This document shows positions 8,011-18,611 of a stretch of 50,896 nt of DNA, one piece after another. Every line of letters begins with the position of its first letter. Positions within the stretch are counted from its first letter, which is position 1. The DNA is from Actinomyces sp. ZJ308. GTDB taxonomy: Bacteria > Actinomycetota > Actinomycetes > Actinomycetales > Actinomycetaceae. Where the stretch lies: assembly GCF_011752065.1 (NCBI RefSeq), contig NZ_JAAIJY010000026.1:1-50896 (forward strand), written 5' to 3'. The position numbers and the translations under genes are program-made. The notes under the pieces are model-generated. The model searched no databases. It saw nothing but the letters and a program-made list of their open reading frames with translations, and was not told where the DNA came from.

Positions 8011-9009
8011 TCAGCCGGCGCTGCCGGCGGCCCTGCGCCGCAGGCGGTCGACCTCGTAGAGGCTGATGCCCGTGGCGACGGCGGCGTTGAGGGACTCCAC
8101 GCTGCGGCTGATCGGCACCGAGGCCAGTACGTCGCAGGTCTCGCGCACCAGGCGGGACAGGCCCGTCCCCTCCGCGCCGGTGACGAGTACCAGGGGGGAG
8201 TCGGCCAGGGTGAGGTCCTCGATGGCGGTGCTGCCCGAGCCGTCCAGGCCGACGACGAAGCAGCCCTCCTTCTTCAGCTGCTCCAGGGCGCGCACGAGGT
8301 TCGTCTCGCGGGCCACGCGCACCCGGGCGGCGGCGCCGGCGGAGACCTTCCAGACGGTGGCGTTGACACCGACCGAGCGGCGCTCGGGGATGATGACGCC
8401 GTCGGCCCCGAAGGCTCCGGCGCTGCGCAGGACCGCGCCGAGGTTGTGGGGATCGGTCACCTGGTCCAGGGCCACCAGCAGCGGCGTGCGGCCCAGCGAG
8501 CGGGCGCGGCCCAGCAGGTCACGGGCGGTGGTGTACTCGTAGGCGGGCACCTCGATGGCCACGCCCTGGTGAGCGGCGGAGTCGGTCAGGGCGTCCAGGT
8601 CCAGCTTGGTGGTCTCCAGCACCGGGGCGCCCAGCAGGGCGGCGCGGCGCACGACGGCGCCCAGGCGCTCGTCGGACTGGGCGGAGACCGCCATGAAGAC
8701 CCGGGTGATGGGCACCGAGGCGTAGGCGGCCTCGGCCACCGCGTTGCGCCCGCACAGGATCTCGTGGTCCTCGGGCACGTCGAAGCGGCGCTTGAGCTTC
8801 TCGAGCTGCTTGGCCCGGGTGGGCTGGGAGGCCCTGGCCTCGGCGCGGGCCCTCGCCCGGGCCTTGGGGTGGCCGACGCGGTTCTCCGCGCGCGGGGTGG
8901 GGCCCTTGCCCTCCAGGCCCTTGCGGCGCTGGCCGCCGGAGCCCTTCGTGGGGCCCTTCTTCGAGCCGGGGCGGCGCTTGGCGCCGGGGTACTGCTCGTT
9001 GCCGGGCAT
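8011..9009 (-). CDS. rlmB: 23S rRNA 2'-O-methyltransferase RlmB (TrmH/SpoU family)
   Basis: SPOUT-class methyltransferase that 2'-O-methylates a guanosine in 23S rRNA (G2251 in E. coli). The N-terminal ~85 residues are a basic Gly/Lys/Arg/Pro-rich extension. The substrate-binding domain starts near ILCGRNAVAEA. SpoU motifs follow: NLGAVLRSAGAFGADGVI (motif 1), LVTGAEGTGLSRLV (motif 2) and IPISRSVESLN-like VPISRSVESLNAAVA (motif 3). AGGAGG upstream supports ATG 9009 rather than the longer frame. It is the last gene of an ispF-cysS-rlmB cluster, an order common in actinobacteria. Confidence 0.93.
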   Translation of the reverse strand: MPGNEQYPGAKRRPGSKKGPTKGSGGQRRKGLEGKGPTPRAENRVGHPKARARARAEARASQPTRAKQLEKLKRRFDVPEDHEILCGRNAVAEAAYASVPITRVFMAVSAQSDERLGAVVRRAALLGAPVLETTKLDLDALTDSAAHQGVAIEVPAYEYTTARDLLGRARSLGRTPLLVALDQVTDPHNLGAVLRSAGAFGADGVIIPERRSVGVNATVWKVSAGAAARVRVARETNLVRALEQLKKEGCFVVGLDGSGSTAIEDLTLADSPLVLVTGAEGTGLSRLVRETCDVLASVPISRSVESLNAAVATGISLYEVDRLRRRAAGSAG

Positions 9010-9117
9010 CCGGGGCCTCCTGTTCGTGATGGTGCTGAGGTGATTCAACGTGGGCGGGGAATGTGCGGGGAGTGTGCGGGGAGACGGTCGCCGCGGGGCG
9101 GCGAGGTGCTGGGCCGC

Positions 9118-10767
9118 TCAGGCCAGGTGCCAGCGGGCGCCCGACGGCGAGTCCTCGACGACGACGCCGGCCTGGGTCAGCTTGTCCCGCAGGGCGTCGG
9201 CGCGCGGCCAGTCCTTGGCGGCGCGGGCCCGAGCCCGCTCGTCGAGGTCGTGCTGGATGAGCCGGTCGAGGGTCTCCATGGCGGCGCCTCCCTGGGAGGA
9301 GCCGACGCCGTCGAGGACGTGGGTGCGCCAGGGCTCGGCCAGCGGGTCCAGGCCCAGGACGTCGAGCTGGGAGCGCAGGTCCAGGGCCAGGCCGGTCACC
9401 GTCTCGCGCAGGTCTGCGTCGGCCCCCTCGCTGCCGCCCGACCCGGCCTCGGCCTTGGCGAGAGCGACGTTGAGGGCCTTGAGGGTGGCGTGGACGACCG
9501 CCATGGCGCCGGCCAGGTTGAGGTCCTCGTCCATGGCGGCGGTGAACTCACCGGGCAGGGCCCGGGCGCGCACCTGCTCGGCGGGGGCGTCGACGGGGCT
9601 GGGCCCGCCGGACGCGCCTGGGGCTCCGTCGTCGGAGCGGGGCTCGGTGAGCTCATAGGCCCGCAGGATCGCGCCGGACAGGCGCTCCCACAGGGCCTCG
9701 GCGTCGGCGAGGGTCTCCTCGGAGAACTCCACGGTGGAGCGGTGGTGGACGGTGCCCAGGGCCAGGCGCAGCACGGCGGCGTCGTAGCGCTTGAGCAGCT
9801 CGGCCACCACCAGGGAGTTGCCCAGCGACTTGCTCATCTTCTCGCCCTTGATGGTCACCCAGGCGTTGTGGACCCAGTGGCGGGCGAAGCCCCAGCCGGC
9901 GCCGTGGGACTGGGCCTGCTCGTTCTCGTGGTGAGGGAAGCGCAGGTCGATGCCGCCGCCGTGGATGTCGAAGGTCTCGCCCAGGTAGCGGCGCGACATG
10001 GCCGAGCACTCCAGGTGCCAGCCGGGCCGGCCCCGGCCCCAGGGGGCGTCCCAGGCGGCGTCGGCCGGCTCGGTGGGCTTGGCGGCCTTCCACAGGGCGA
10101 AGTCGCGCGGGTCGCGCTTGTCGGCCTCGACGTCGTCGTCCAGCTGGGACTCGTCCTCGGTGGTGGCCAGGTCCTCCAGGCGCTGGTTGGTCAGCGACCC
10201 GTAGCCGGGCAGGGAGCGCACGTCGTAGTAGACGTTGCCGGACTCGCCGATGTAGGCGTGGCCGGCGTCCAGCAGGCGCTGGACCAGGTCGATCATCTCG
10301 GGGACGTGGCCGGTGGCGCGCGGCTCGTAGGTGGGGGCCGCCACTCCCAGGGCGCGGTAGGCGGCGTCGAACTCCCGCTCGAAGCGCTGGGCCCAGGCCC
10401 ACCACGGCACCGGCGGCTCGGCGTCGGCCGACTTGCTGAGGATCTTGTCGTCGATGTCCGTGACGTTGCGGATGAGGCGGACCTGCTGGCCGCTGCGCTC
10501 GAGCCAGCGGCGCAGGACGTCGAAGGCGATGCCGCTGCGCATGTGGCCGATGTGGGGAGAGCCCTGGACGGTGGCACCACACAGGTAGATCGTCACCAGG
10601 CCGGGGGTGGCCGTGGGGGCCAGCGGCACGACGGCGCGGGCGGCGGAGTCGTACAGGCGCAGGGCCGGCTCGGCCGCGCCCACGGGCGAGGCGGGCGCCG
10701 CGGGCGCGATGGGCTCGGCGGGCTCGGCGGACCGAGTGGGCTCAGTGGGTGTGGTGCTCACGGGCAC
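9118..10767 (-). CDS. cysS: Cysteinyl-tRNA synthetase
   Basis: Class I aminoacyl-tRNA synthetase that charges tRNA-Cys. The HIGH motif appears as [10 protein letters not shown], following the LCGATV cysteine. The zinc-binding elements WHLECSAMS and HHENE and the KMSKS loop [11 protein letters not shown] are intact. The C-terminal anticodon-binding helical region ends in a DALRDKL helix. The 549-aa length includes an Ala/Pro/Glu-rich N-terminal extension of about 40 residues. The start is GTG 10767; an in-frame GTG at 10761 is equally possible. It lies between ispF and rlmB on the same strand. Confidence 0.95.
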   Translation of the reverse strand: MPVSTTPTEPTRSAEPAEPIAPAAPASPVGAAEPALRLYDSAARAVVPLAPTATPGLVTIYLCGATVQGSPHIGHMRSGIAFDVLRRWLERSGQQVRLIRNVTDIDDKILSKSADAEPPVPWWAWAQRFEREFDAAYRALGVAAPTYEPRATGHVPEMIDLVQRLLDAGHAYIGESGNVYYDVRSLPGYGSLTNQRLEDLATTEDESQLDDDVEADKRDPRDFALWKAAKPTEPADAAWDAPWGRGRPGWHLECSAMSRRYLGETFDIHGGGIDLRFPHHENEQAQSHGAGWGFARHWVHNAWVTIKGEKMSKSLGNSLVVAELLKRYDAAVLRLALGTVHHRSTVEFSEETLADAEALWERLSGAILRAYELTEPRSDDGAPGASGGPSPVDAPAEQVRARALPGEFTAAMDEDLNLAGAMAVVHATLKALNVALAKAEAGSGGSEGADADLRETVTGLALDLRSQLDVLGLDPLAEPWRTHVLDGVGSSQGGAAMETLDRLIQHDLDERARARAAKDWPRADALRDKLTQAGVVVEDSPSGARWHLA

Positions 10768-10968
10768 AGGCTACCTGGCCGCGTGCTGTCCACCGGGTCT
10801 CAGGGCCTTTCCCCGAGGCTCGTGCCAGGGCGTGCTGAGAGGCGGGCTCGCGCGGGGCGCGCGGGTCCTCGTGTCCGGGACCGTGCCGTACGGGGCCGGG
10901 GCCGGTCCGGGAGCCCCGGGAGCTCAGACGCCGGCCCGTCAGGTGCGGTCGCGCGCCTCTCCGGTGGG

Positions 10969-11625
10969 TCAGTCGCGCAGGGCGGCTCCGGGGACGGGGT
11001 AGACCAGGGCGGTGGCGACGGCGAGCAGACCCTCGGTGCGGCCCAGGAATCCCAGGTGGTCGGTGGTGGTCGCGGTGAAGGAGACCCGGGCCGACGCCGC
11101 GTCGGACAGGGCCCGGGAGGCCTCAGCGGTGCGGGCGGCCACGCGCGGGCGCTCGCCCACGAGCTGGACGGCGATATTGCCGATCTCGAAGCCGGCCTCG
11201 CGCACGCGGCGGGCGGCCTCACCCAGGAGCGCGGCCCCGGAGGCGCCCTTCCACCGCGGCTCGGCGGTGCCGAAGTTGGAGCCCAGGTCCCCCAGCCCGG
11301 CGGCGGAGAACAGGGCGTCGCAGCAGGCGTGGGCGACGACGTCGCCGTCGGAGTGACCGGCCAGGCCCACCTCGCCGGGCCACTCCAGGCAGGCCAGGTG
11401 CATGGGGGTGCCCGAGTCGGGGGCGGCGAAGGCGTGGACATCGGTGCCGATGCCGGTGCGCGGCAGGTACTGGGCGATCTTGTCCAGGTCGATCGTGGCC
11501 GGGCCGGCGGCGTGGCGCGCCCTGGGGCGGGTCGGGGCCGGCGTGGCGGGGGCGCCGTCGGCGGGCGTGGGCTGAGCCGGGGGCTGAGAGGGCTGAGGGG
11601 ACTGCTCTGAGTGGCGTTCGGACAT
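10969..11625 (-). CDS. ispF: 2-C-methyl-D-erythritol 2,4-cyclodiphosphate synthase
   Basis: IspF cyclises CDP-methylerythritol 2-phosphate in the non-mevalonate isoprenoid pathway. The metal-binding GIGTDVHAF and [12 protein letters not shown] motifs are present, followed by the conserved [18 protein letters not shown] and [16 protein letters not shown] region. About 45 Pro/Ala-rich residues precede the usual start of the family, making the protein 218 aa instead of ~160. There is no ispD upstream in this window; instead the upstream region is a repeat-rich intergenic stretch. It is probably the first gene of the cluster with cysS and rlmB. Confidence 0.94.
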   Translation of the reverse strand: MSERHSEQSPQPSQPPAQPTPADGAPATPAPTRPRARHAAGPATIDLDKIAQYLPRTGIGTDVHAFAAPDSGTPMHLACLEWPGEVGLAGHSDGDVVAHACCDALFSAAGLGDLGSNFGTAEPRWKGASGAALLGEAARRVREAGFEIGNIAVQLVGERPRVAARTAEASRALSDAASARVSFTATTTDHLGFLGRTEGLLAVATALVYPVPGAALRD

Positions 11626-11749
11626 GGGCCGTGTCTACCAGACGGCTTCCGGTTGAGTGTCACGCGGAGGTGTCTGATCGTCGTCGGCTATCTGGGGAAT
11701 ATATGAGGGGCTTGGGGTGCAGGCGACATCTGCGGCCGCGCCGTCAGCC

Positions 11750-11890
11750 AGTCGGAGAGTGCACTGCACGGGGTCTGGGTGGTACTGGAGGACGGTTAGC
11801 GGTAATGCACGAACCCCTAACCGTCGTGCAGTGCCGCTAACCGTCCTCCATTGGAGTCTGAGCGTCGTGGAGCAGGGCGGGAGAGAGAAG
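11750..11890. repeat. Palindromic repeat element, copy 1 (divergent intergenic region)
   Basis: The 448-bp region 11626-12073 lacks genes and centres on this element. Arms at 11786-11812 and 11824-11850 pair at 25 of 27 positions around an 11-nt loop containing CCCCTAACC. The flanks, with AGAGTGCACTGCACGGGGTC before and GAGTCTGAG.GTCGTGGAG after, are shared with copy 2 at 13316-13450. The loop is in the opposite orientation to that of copy 2. Confidence 0.8.
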
Positions 11891-12073
11891 GCCCGGGCCC
11901 AGTGGCGTCCGAGCCGCCAGAGCAGCCCGACGTAGCTGGCGTACGACGTCGTTACGAGCCAGTTCCGAAGTTCCGAGGAGGACGCGGAGCCACAGCTCCC
12001 AGTCGTGCACCCTTGGTCCACAGAGCTCGTTGCGAGACGTGCCTGGCGGCCTCGCGGTGCGCAGTCTTGAGTC

Positions 12074-13213
12074 ATGACACCGCGATCACCGTCCCCCGGA
12101 TCCGATATCGATCTGCGACCACGCCTGGTACGCACCTCGAGCCGGTCTCCGGGAGGCTGTCTTCCTTCACTCGCCTACGTCCGTCTGGCGCGTGGTTACT
12201 ACTGGCTGCCGAATCGTGATGCTGAGCGCTGGCAGCACCGTCACACGCTGTCGCTGGCGCGAGCCATAGTCGCTCAACTCAGCCAGTTCTCGGCAGTCTC
12301 CCTCTCGCACGCCTCCGCTGCCCTGGTGCTCGACCTTGACATGTTCTCCCAGGAGCCCGATGTGTACCTGGCGGTGTCCAGTACCCCACGTCAGGTCCAC
12401 GTCACTCTGCCCCGCATCTGGGTGCCGGACCACGGCACACCTATGCCGATTCCGGACAGCTCCGCAGACTCCTCTCCCTGCCGGGACATCACCCTGTGGC
12501 GACGACATCTCACCCTGGCCCCAGATGAGGTCGCACCGGTGGGGCAGGTGGCGGCGACGACGGCGGTGCGCACCGCCTATGACTGCGCCTTCGACGAGCC
12601 GGCGCACAATGCGCTGTCCATCGCCGACTCCGTGCTGCGCCGCTACTGCCACCCTCATAGGGAGCGGCCCGAGCTCTGCACGACGACGATGACCCGAGTG
12701 AGGCGGGAGTGGGCGCGCATGCTCGAGCGCGAGCCGAGGCGCCGTGGGATGGCGCAGGCTCGGGCGGTGCTCAGTCTGGCGACGCCATTTGCCGAGTCCG
12801 CGCTCGAGAGCGCGGTGAGGTGGCTGGTACTGGTCCTTGGATTATCGATTCCTCAGTTGCAGTACCCCATTGACACGTCCGAGGGGTGCTGGTGGGTAGA
12901 TCTGTGCTGGCCCGGACAGAGGCTCGTCCTGGAGGCCGACGGCAGGAAGAAGTACCGGAGCTCCGCGGATCTGTGGAAGGAGAAGCGTCGTCAGGATGCG
13001 CTTGAGGCTCAGGGATGGACGGTGCTGCGCGTGTCCTACGGCGACATGATGCGACCGGACCGACTTGGCGCGAAGGTCTTATCGAAGCTGTCGCCTCAGG
13101 AGATCTCGGGTCTACGTCCTCGCCAGGAGCTGGCCTGGACAGGGATGCATCTGGACGCGGGGCTGCGCGAGGCCTCGATGCTGGGGCGCCGGCTTCCCCG
13201 GGGAACAGGATGA
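12074..13213 (+). CDS. AbiEi/DUF559-like protein with a PD-(D/E)XK-type C-terminus
   Basis: A 379-aa protein of the type found widely in actinobacteria. The N-terminal half (VRLARGYYWLP...) fits AbiEi-antitoxin-like proteins. The C-terminal ~110 residues resemble DUF559/Vsr-like nuclease folds: VDLCWPGQRLVLEADGRKKY supplies the acidic Asp and E-x-D, followed by LWKEKRRQDALEAQGWTVLRVSYGD. No AbiEii-type toxin gene is adjacent, so it is not an obvious type IV toxin-antitoxin pair. Upstream and downstream it is bracketed by two copies of a long palindromic repeat, which suggests a cassette-like unit. Nuclease activity is inferred, not shown. The ribosome-binding site is weak. Confidence 0.7.
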   Translation: MTPRSPSPGSDIDLRPRLVRTSSRSPGGCLPSLAYVRLARGYYWLPNRDAERWQHRHTLSLARAIVAQLSQFSAVSLSHASAALVLDLDMFSQEPDVYLAVSSTPRQVHVTLPRIWVPDHGTPMPIPDSSADSSPCRDITLWRRHLTLAPDEVAPVGQVAATTAVRTAYDCAFDEPAHNALSIADSVLRRYCHPHRERPELCTTTMTRVRREWARMLEREPRRRGMAQARAVLSLATPFAESALESAVRWLVLVLGLSIPQLQYPIDTSEGCWWVDLCWPGQRLVLEADGRKKYRSSADLWKEKRRQDALEAQGWTVLRVSYGDMMRPDRLGAKVLSKLSPQEISGLRPRQELAWTGMHLDAGLREASMLGRRLPRGTG

Positions 13214-13315
13214 GGATGTTTCGCGGGACGAGGCCGTTCGTCGTCGGCTGTCTCGGAGGTGCGGGACCCCGCGGGGCGATTGAGGGGACCGACGACGCCC
13301 GGGCCCACGCGATCG

Positions 13316-13450
13316 GCCAGTGGGAGAGTGCACTGCACGGGGTCTGGATGGCACTGGAGGACGGTTAGCGGTACTGCACGACGGTTAGGGGGTCGTGCAG
13401 TACCGCTAACCGTCCTCCAGTAGAGTCTGAGAGTCGTGGAGTAGGGGCGG
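13316..13450. repeat. Palindromic repeat element, copy 2
   Basis: A perfect 30-bp stem (13353-13382 with 13392-13421) encloses the 9-nt loop GGTTAGGGG. Within each arm the motif GACGGTTAG occurs at GAGGACGGTTAGCGG and is met again at the stem-loop boundary as CACGACGGTTAGGGG, so the arm is itself quasi-repetitive. It occupies the 334-bp gene-free region between the convergent DUF559-like gene and ung, where it could also terminate transcription. It shares flanks with copy 1. Confidence 0.85.
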
Positions 13451-13547
13451 GAGGCCGAGGATCAGGTGGCGGAGAACAAGAGGACACCGGCCGTGGAGGC
13501 ACCGGCGGCCCGGAGGCTGCTGCACGACTCGAGGGACTCTAAAGACT

Positions 13548-14225
13548 CTAGGGCAGGCGCCAGTCCACGGGAGCGGCCCCCATCTCCGTGAGGATCGTGT
13601 TGGCACGGCTGAAGGGGCGCGAGCCGAAGAACCCGCGCGAGGCGGACAATGGGGAGGGGTGCGGTGAGGCGATGATCGGCGTCTGACCCAGCATCGGGGT
13701 CAGGGACTGCGCCGGCCGCCCCCACAGGATCGCCACCAGCGGGGCGTCGCGCTCAACCAGGGCCTCGATCGCGCGCTGCGTCACCGTCTCCCAGCCCCAG
13801 CCCTTGTGCGAGGCCGGAGCCCCCGGGCGAACGGTGAGAACCCGGTTGAGCAGCATGACGCCCTGCTCGCACCACGGCGTGAGGTCCCCCGACGTCGGCT
13901 GGGGCACGCCCAGGTCGCTGACCAGCTCGCGGAAGATGTTCTCCAGGCTGCGCGGGGGCCGCACACCGGGGGCCACCGAGAAGCTCAGTCCCATGGGGTG
14001 ACCCGGCGTGGGGTAGGGGTCCTGGCCGACGATGAGGACACGCACCTTGTCCATCGGGTAGGTGAAGGCGCGCAGCACATCCGTTCCCGCCGGAAGGTAC
14101 CCGACGCCGGAGGCCACCTCCTCACGCAGCCGTTCCCCGATCTCATGGATCGTGGGCTCCACGGGCGCCAGGGCACGCGCCCAGGAGGGGTCGATGAGCT
14201 CGGACAGGGGCTTGGCAGTTGTCAC
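13548..14225 (-). CDS. ung: Uracil-DNA glycosylase
   Basis: Family 1 UDG that removes uracil from DNA as the first step of base excision repair. The water-activating loop [17 protein letters not shown] and the DNA-intercalation loop [20 protein letters not shown] are both intact. The 225-aa length is typical. The start is GTG 14225 with a weak ribosome-binding site. It is divergent from the LytR_C gene and convergent with the DUF559-like gene. Confidence 0.95.
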   Translation of the reverse strand: MTTAKPLSELIDPSWARALAPVEPTIHEIGERLREEVASGVGYLPAGTDVLRAFTYPMDKVRVLIVGQDPYPTPGHPMGLSFSVAPGVRPPRSLENIFRELVSDLGVPQPTSGDLTPWCEQGVMLLNRVLTVRPGAPASHKGWGWETVTQRAIEALVERDAPLVAILWGRPAQSLTPMLGQTPIIASPHPSPLSASRGFFGSRPFSRANTILTEMGAAPVDWRLP

Positions 14226-14351
14226 GCTGAGAGCCTAACGGCCCAGTGACGGCGCCTGCAGGATCTTGCCGACCCCGATGTCACGGTTCTGTGAGCCGGA
14301 CGTGGCGAGCAATACCCGACGAACGACGCTCGGACCGGTATCTTGTGAAGG

Positions 14352-14993
14352 GTGAGCAACTATGACTACCCCGAGGACGAGTTCGACGTCGGCGAGGATG
14401 ACGGTCCGGTTCCGGTGGGCGTGCACCGCGCTCAGGCGCCCCGGTGGCGCAGCTGGGTGCCGCTGCTGGCCATCATCATCATTGTTCCGGCACTCGCCTG
14501 GGGGGCGGTGACGCTGTTCCTCAACGGTTCGGGCTCAGGCTCATCGGGTGCGGCCTCGTCGGCCCAGCCCGCCCAGAGCGGACAGGCCAACAACCAGGCC
14601 TCGGGCGGGAAGTCCACTGAGGCCTCCAAGCCCGCAGATGACAAGTCCGCCGACGCCTCTGCCAGTCCCAGCGCCGGCGCGTCGGCAAGCGCCTCCGGCA
14701 ACGTCGACTTCAACACCGGGGTCACCGTGTCCAACGGGACGGAGACCAGCGGTCTGGCCAAGGGCGCCAGCGACAAGCTCACCAACGGTGGCTTCACCGC
14801 GGTGGAGGTCACCCCCGGGATCTATGAGAACGCGGAGCCGACCAAGTCGACGGTCTACTTCAGCTCCCCGGAGAACCGCGCCGCGGCCGAGGAGGTCGGC
14901 AAGAAGCTGGGGATCACCAACGTGGTGGAGAGCGCTGAGAACGCGCAGTCCAACCCGATCGTCGTCATCCTGCGCGATGACTACAAGGCGTAG
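14352..14993 (+). CDS. Membrane-anchored LytR C-terminal-domain protein
   Basis: A 213-aa envelope protein. Residues ~35-55 form one membrane helix (VPLLAIIIIVPALAWGAVTL) after a short acidic cytoplasmic tail. A Ser/Ala/Gly-rich linker of ~65 residues follows, and then a LytR_C domain (VTVSNGTETSGLAKGASDKLTNGGF... to VVILRDDYKA). LytR_C domains accompany LCP cell-wall ligases; this one stands alone without the catalytic part. GTG 14352 follows GAAGG directly, with a TATCTT hexamer slightly upstream, so a leaderless transcript is possible. Sixteen bases separate it from the next gene, suggesting an operon. Confidence 0.85.
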   Translation: MSNYDYPEDEFDVGEDDGPVPVGVHRAQAPRWRSWVPLLAIIIIVPALAWGAVTLFLNGSGSGSSGAASSAQPAQSGQANNQASGGKSTEASKPADDKSADASASPSAGASASASGNVDFNTGVTVSNGTETSGLAKGASDKLTNGGFTAVEVTPGIYENAEPTKSTVYFSSPENRAAAEEVGKKLGITNVVESAENAQSNPIVVILRDDYKA

Positions 14994-15009
14994 CGGGTAG
15001 TACAGGCCC

Positions 15010-16497
15010 ATGAGGCCGCTGGCGCGTCTCGGACGTCGTCGGGTCCTGGCTCTTGCCGCAGCGGTTCCGCTCACCGCCGCCGCGGCCCTCTGGGCCGGCC
15101 CCCGTCTGGAGGGCCTGGCTCGCCGTAACCCGACCCTGCGGAGCAGCGGCCTCGTTGTAGGCGGGGGAGGGGCTCTGTATCCCCTGCCCCCGGGCGGCCC
15201 GGTCTCCTACGTGCCGGGAACCCGCCTGCCCGAGGACCCCACGCGCTGGGGGCTGACGACGCCGGAGCGCGACGCCCTGGCGCATCAGGCGCTCGCCCGT
15301 CGCGAGGCGGCCCGCCTTCCCGCAGGCCGGTGGAAGGAGCTGGCCGACGGCGCCCTGACCGACCTGCTGGCCCTGACCGGGCCGGTCCTCGCGGCGGGAC
15401 CGCCCGTTGCTCCGCAGACGGTGTCGACTCAGAGCTCCGCGGTCAGTGAGGGTCCCACGAGCGGCCCCACGGCCGGAGCGACGTCCGAGCAGCTCGGGGC
15501 CGCCCCCGAGCAGCAAGGACGGCCGCAGGACGCGGAGGTCTTCCCTCCGGGCGCGGTGGTGGCCGCGCCGGTCGGCAGCTGGCGCTACGTCTGGCCGCGG
15601 GACGCCGCCTTCGCCGCGGCCGCCCTCAGCGCGGTGAGCCTGCCCGGAGAGGCCCTCGGCGTCCTGAGGAACCTGGCCTCCTGGCAGCGGGCCGACGGCG
15701 GCTTCGAGGCCCGGTACACCAGTAGCGGCCAGGTACCGGACAACCGCCCGGCCCAGTCCGACGGCGCCGGGTGGTTCCTGTGGGCCGCGGCCCGGCTCCT
15801 GGCCGACGGTGCTCCCGCTTCCGAGCTGGACGGCTCGGTGGGAACGCATCTGGCGCGCGCCGCCTCCCGGCTCCTGACGATCACGGACGCGCCCTCGCAC
15901 CTGCCCGCCCCGGCGCCCGACTACTGGGAGGTCGCCGAGACCGTGCTCACCCTGGGAACGGCGGCGCCGGTGCTCCTGGGGCTCGAGGCTGCGACGGCGC
16001 TGGCCGGGGCCGGAGTCGACCTCGGCGTCCCGCCCCGGGATCTGGCCGACCGGACCACGGTGGTGCGCAGCGCCATGGAGATGCGCTTCGCCCCCTCCTG
16101 GGGGCGCCACGTACGGCGTGACGACGTCGACGCCGCCATCGCGCTGGTCCTGCCGCCCTTCACCGAGCCGCTGGCGGGAGCCCGTGAGATCAGGCGGACG
16201 GCCGCTGCGCGCATGCGACGCCCCGCCGGCGGCCTGGCCCCGGGCTCCGGCTGGCGCGACGACGGCGTCTCCTGGACACCGGAGACCGCGCTCATGGCCT
16301 GGTCGGCCCTGTCGCTGGGGATGGAGGACGAGGGCGCCCGGCTGCTGTCGTGGCTCGAGACGCACCGCACCGGCGTTGGAGCGCTGCCGGAGAAGGTCCT
16401 GGCCGACGGCGCCCCGGCGGGCCCCGCGCCCCTGGCCTGGACCTGCGCGCTCATCCTGCTGGCCACTGCGGCGCCGGCCGCCGACGAAGGCGCGTGA
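15010..16497 (+). CDS. Exported glycoside hydrolase family 15-like (glucoamylase-fold) protein
   Basis: A 495-aa protein that starts with an Arg-rich, Tat-like signal (RRRVLALAAAVPLTAAAAL). Its (alpha/alpha)6 landmarks match GH15: WRYVWPRDAAFA near residue 190, QSDGAGWFLWA near 247, DYWEVAE near 303 (equivalent to the general-acid Glu region of glucoamylases) and GALPEKV near 457 (equivalent to the catalytic-base region). A low-complexity Ser/Gln/Ala insert around residues 135-175 precedes the core. It is therefore probably catalytic, acting on an alpha-glucan or other glycan outside the membrane. Substrate is unknown. It follows the LytR_C gene closely. Confidence 0.75.
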   Translation: MRPLARLGRRRVLALAAAVPLTAAAALWAGPRLEGLARRNPTLRSSGLVVGGGGALYPLPPGGPVSYVPGTRLPEDPTRWGLTTPERDALAHQALARREAARLPAGRWKELADGALTDLLALTGPVLAAGPPVAPQTVSTQSSAVSEGPTSGPTAGATSEQLGAAPEQQGRPQDAEVFPPGAVVAAPVGSWRYVWPRDAAFAAAALSAVSLPGEALGVLRNLASWQRADGGFEARYTSSGQVPDNRPAQSDGAGWFLWAAARLLADGAPASELDGSVGTHLARAASRLLTITDAPSHLPAPAPDYWEVAETVLTLGTAAPVLLGLEAATALAGAGVDLGVPPRDLADRTTVVRSAMEMRFAPSWGRHVRRDDVDAAIALVLPPFTEPLAGAREIRRTAAARMRRPAGGLAPGSGWRDDGVSWTPETALMAWSALSLGMEDEGARLLSWLETHRTGVGALPEKVLADGAPAGPAPLAWTCALILLATAAPAADEGA

Positions 16498-16593
16498 GCC
16501 GGGCAGCACGGCTGAGGGGAGGGACTGCTCGGAGGGCTGCGGCGATTCCCTGCTTCGCCGTCGGAGGATTCGACGCCGATCAGATCTGAGCGC

Positions 16594-16620
16594 CTTGCAC
16601 TCAAGGGCCGAGAGTGCCAG
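16594..16620 (+). promoter_or_regulatory. CIRCE element 1 upstream of groEL
   Basis: CTTGCACTC, nine bases and GAGTGCCAG form an inverted repeat matching the HrcA operator core GCACTC-N9-GAGTGC. TTGCAC within the left arm can serve as a -35 box with CAGCAT 17 bp downstream as -10, so HrcA binding would block the promoter. Confidence 0.85.
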
Positions 16621-16628
16621 CATTGCGG

Positions 16629-16655
16629 TTAGCACTCGGGGTCCTCGAGTGACAA
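16629..16655 (+). promoter_or_regulatory. CIRCE element 2 upstream of groEL
   Basis: TTAGCACTC, nine bases and GAGTGACAA match the HrcA consensus TTAGCACTC-N9-GAGTGCTAA with two changes (at the centre of the right arm's TGCTAA). It starts eight bases after CIRCE 1. Confidence 0.9.
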
Positions 16656-16716
16656 TGCATCCACGAATGCACCAAGTTCATCCAGGCTGGAACGTGAGGG
16701 CCGGCGTCGGGCGTGA

Positions 16717-18414
<1,698 letters not shown>

Positions 18415-18464
18415 TCGACTACCGATCGACATGACTCGACACGAGCCAGTCACACTCCGGTAGC

Positions 18465-18541
18465 CCCGGCCGCCACGCGGCCGGGACCGGGACCCGGCGG
18501 CGGGCCGTCTCTCACGCGCGTGAGGGGCGGCCCGCCGCTTT
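18465..18541 (+). terminator. Double terminator after groEL
   Basis: CCCGGCCGC at 18465-18473 pairs with GCGGCCGGG at 18477-18485. A second, longer hairpin pairs GCGGCGGGCCG at 18497-18507 with its complement at 18528-18538, has the inner palindrome CTCACGCGCGTGAG, and is followed by TTT. It lies between convergent groEL and the WXG100 gene and may serve both. Confidence 0.8.
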
Positions 18542-18611
18542 CGCCTGCTGCTGGCGCTGCGCAGGCCGCAACGGCGGGAGCGCTCAGGTCCTCGGGCCGT
18601 CAAGCAGCCGG

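Noticed and set aside
7951-11610. A 1219-codon plus-strand frame across rlmB, cysS and ispF
   Set aside because: It is antisense to three clear housekeeping genes and its translation is Gly/Val/His/Gln-rich without domains, the usual mirror of high-GC codon bias.
12074-13213. A complete type IV (AbiEi/AbiEii) toxin-antitoxin system
   Set aside because: No AbiEii-type nucleotidyltransferase gene lies beside it, and the C-terminus is nuclease-like, so only a family-level label is justified.
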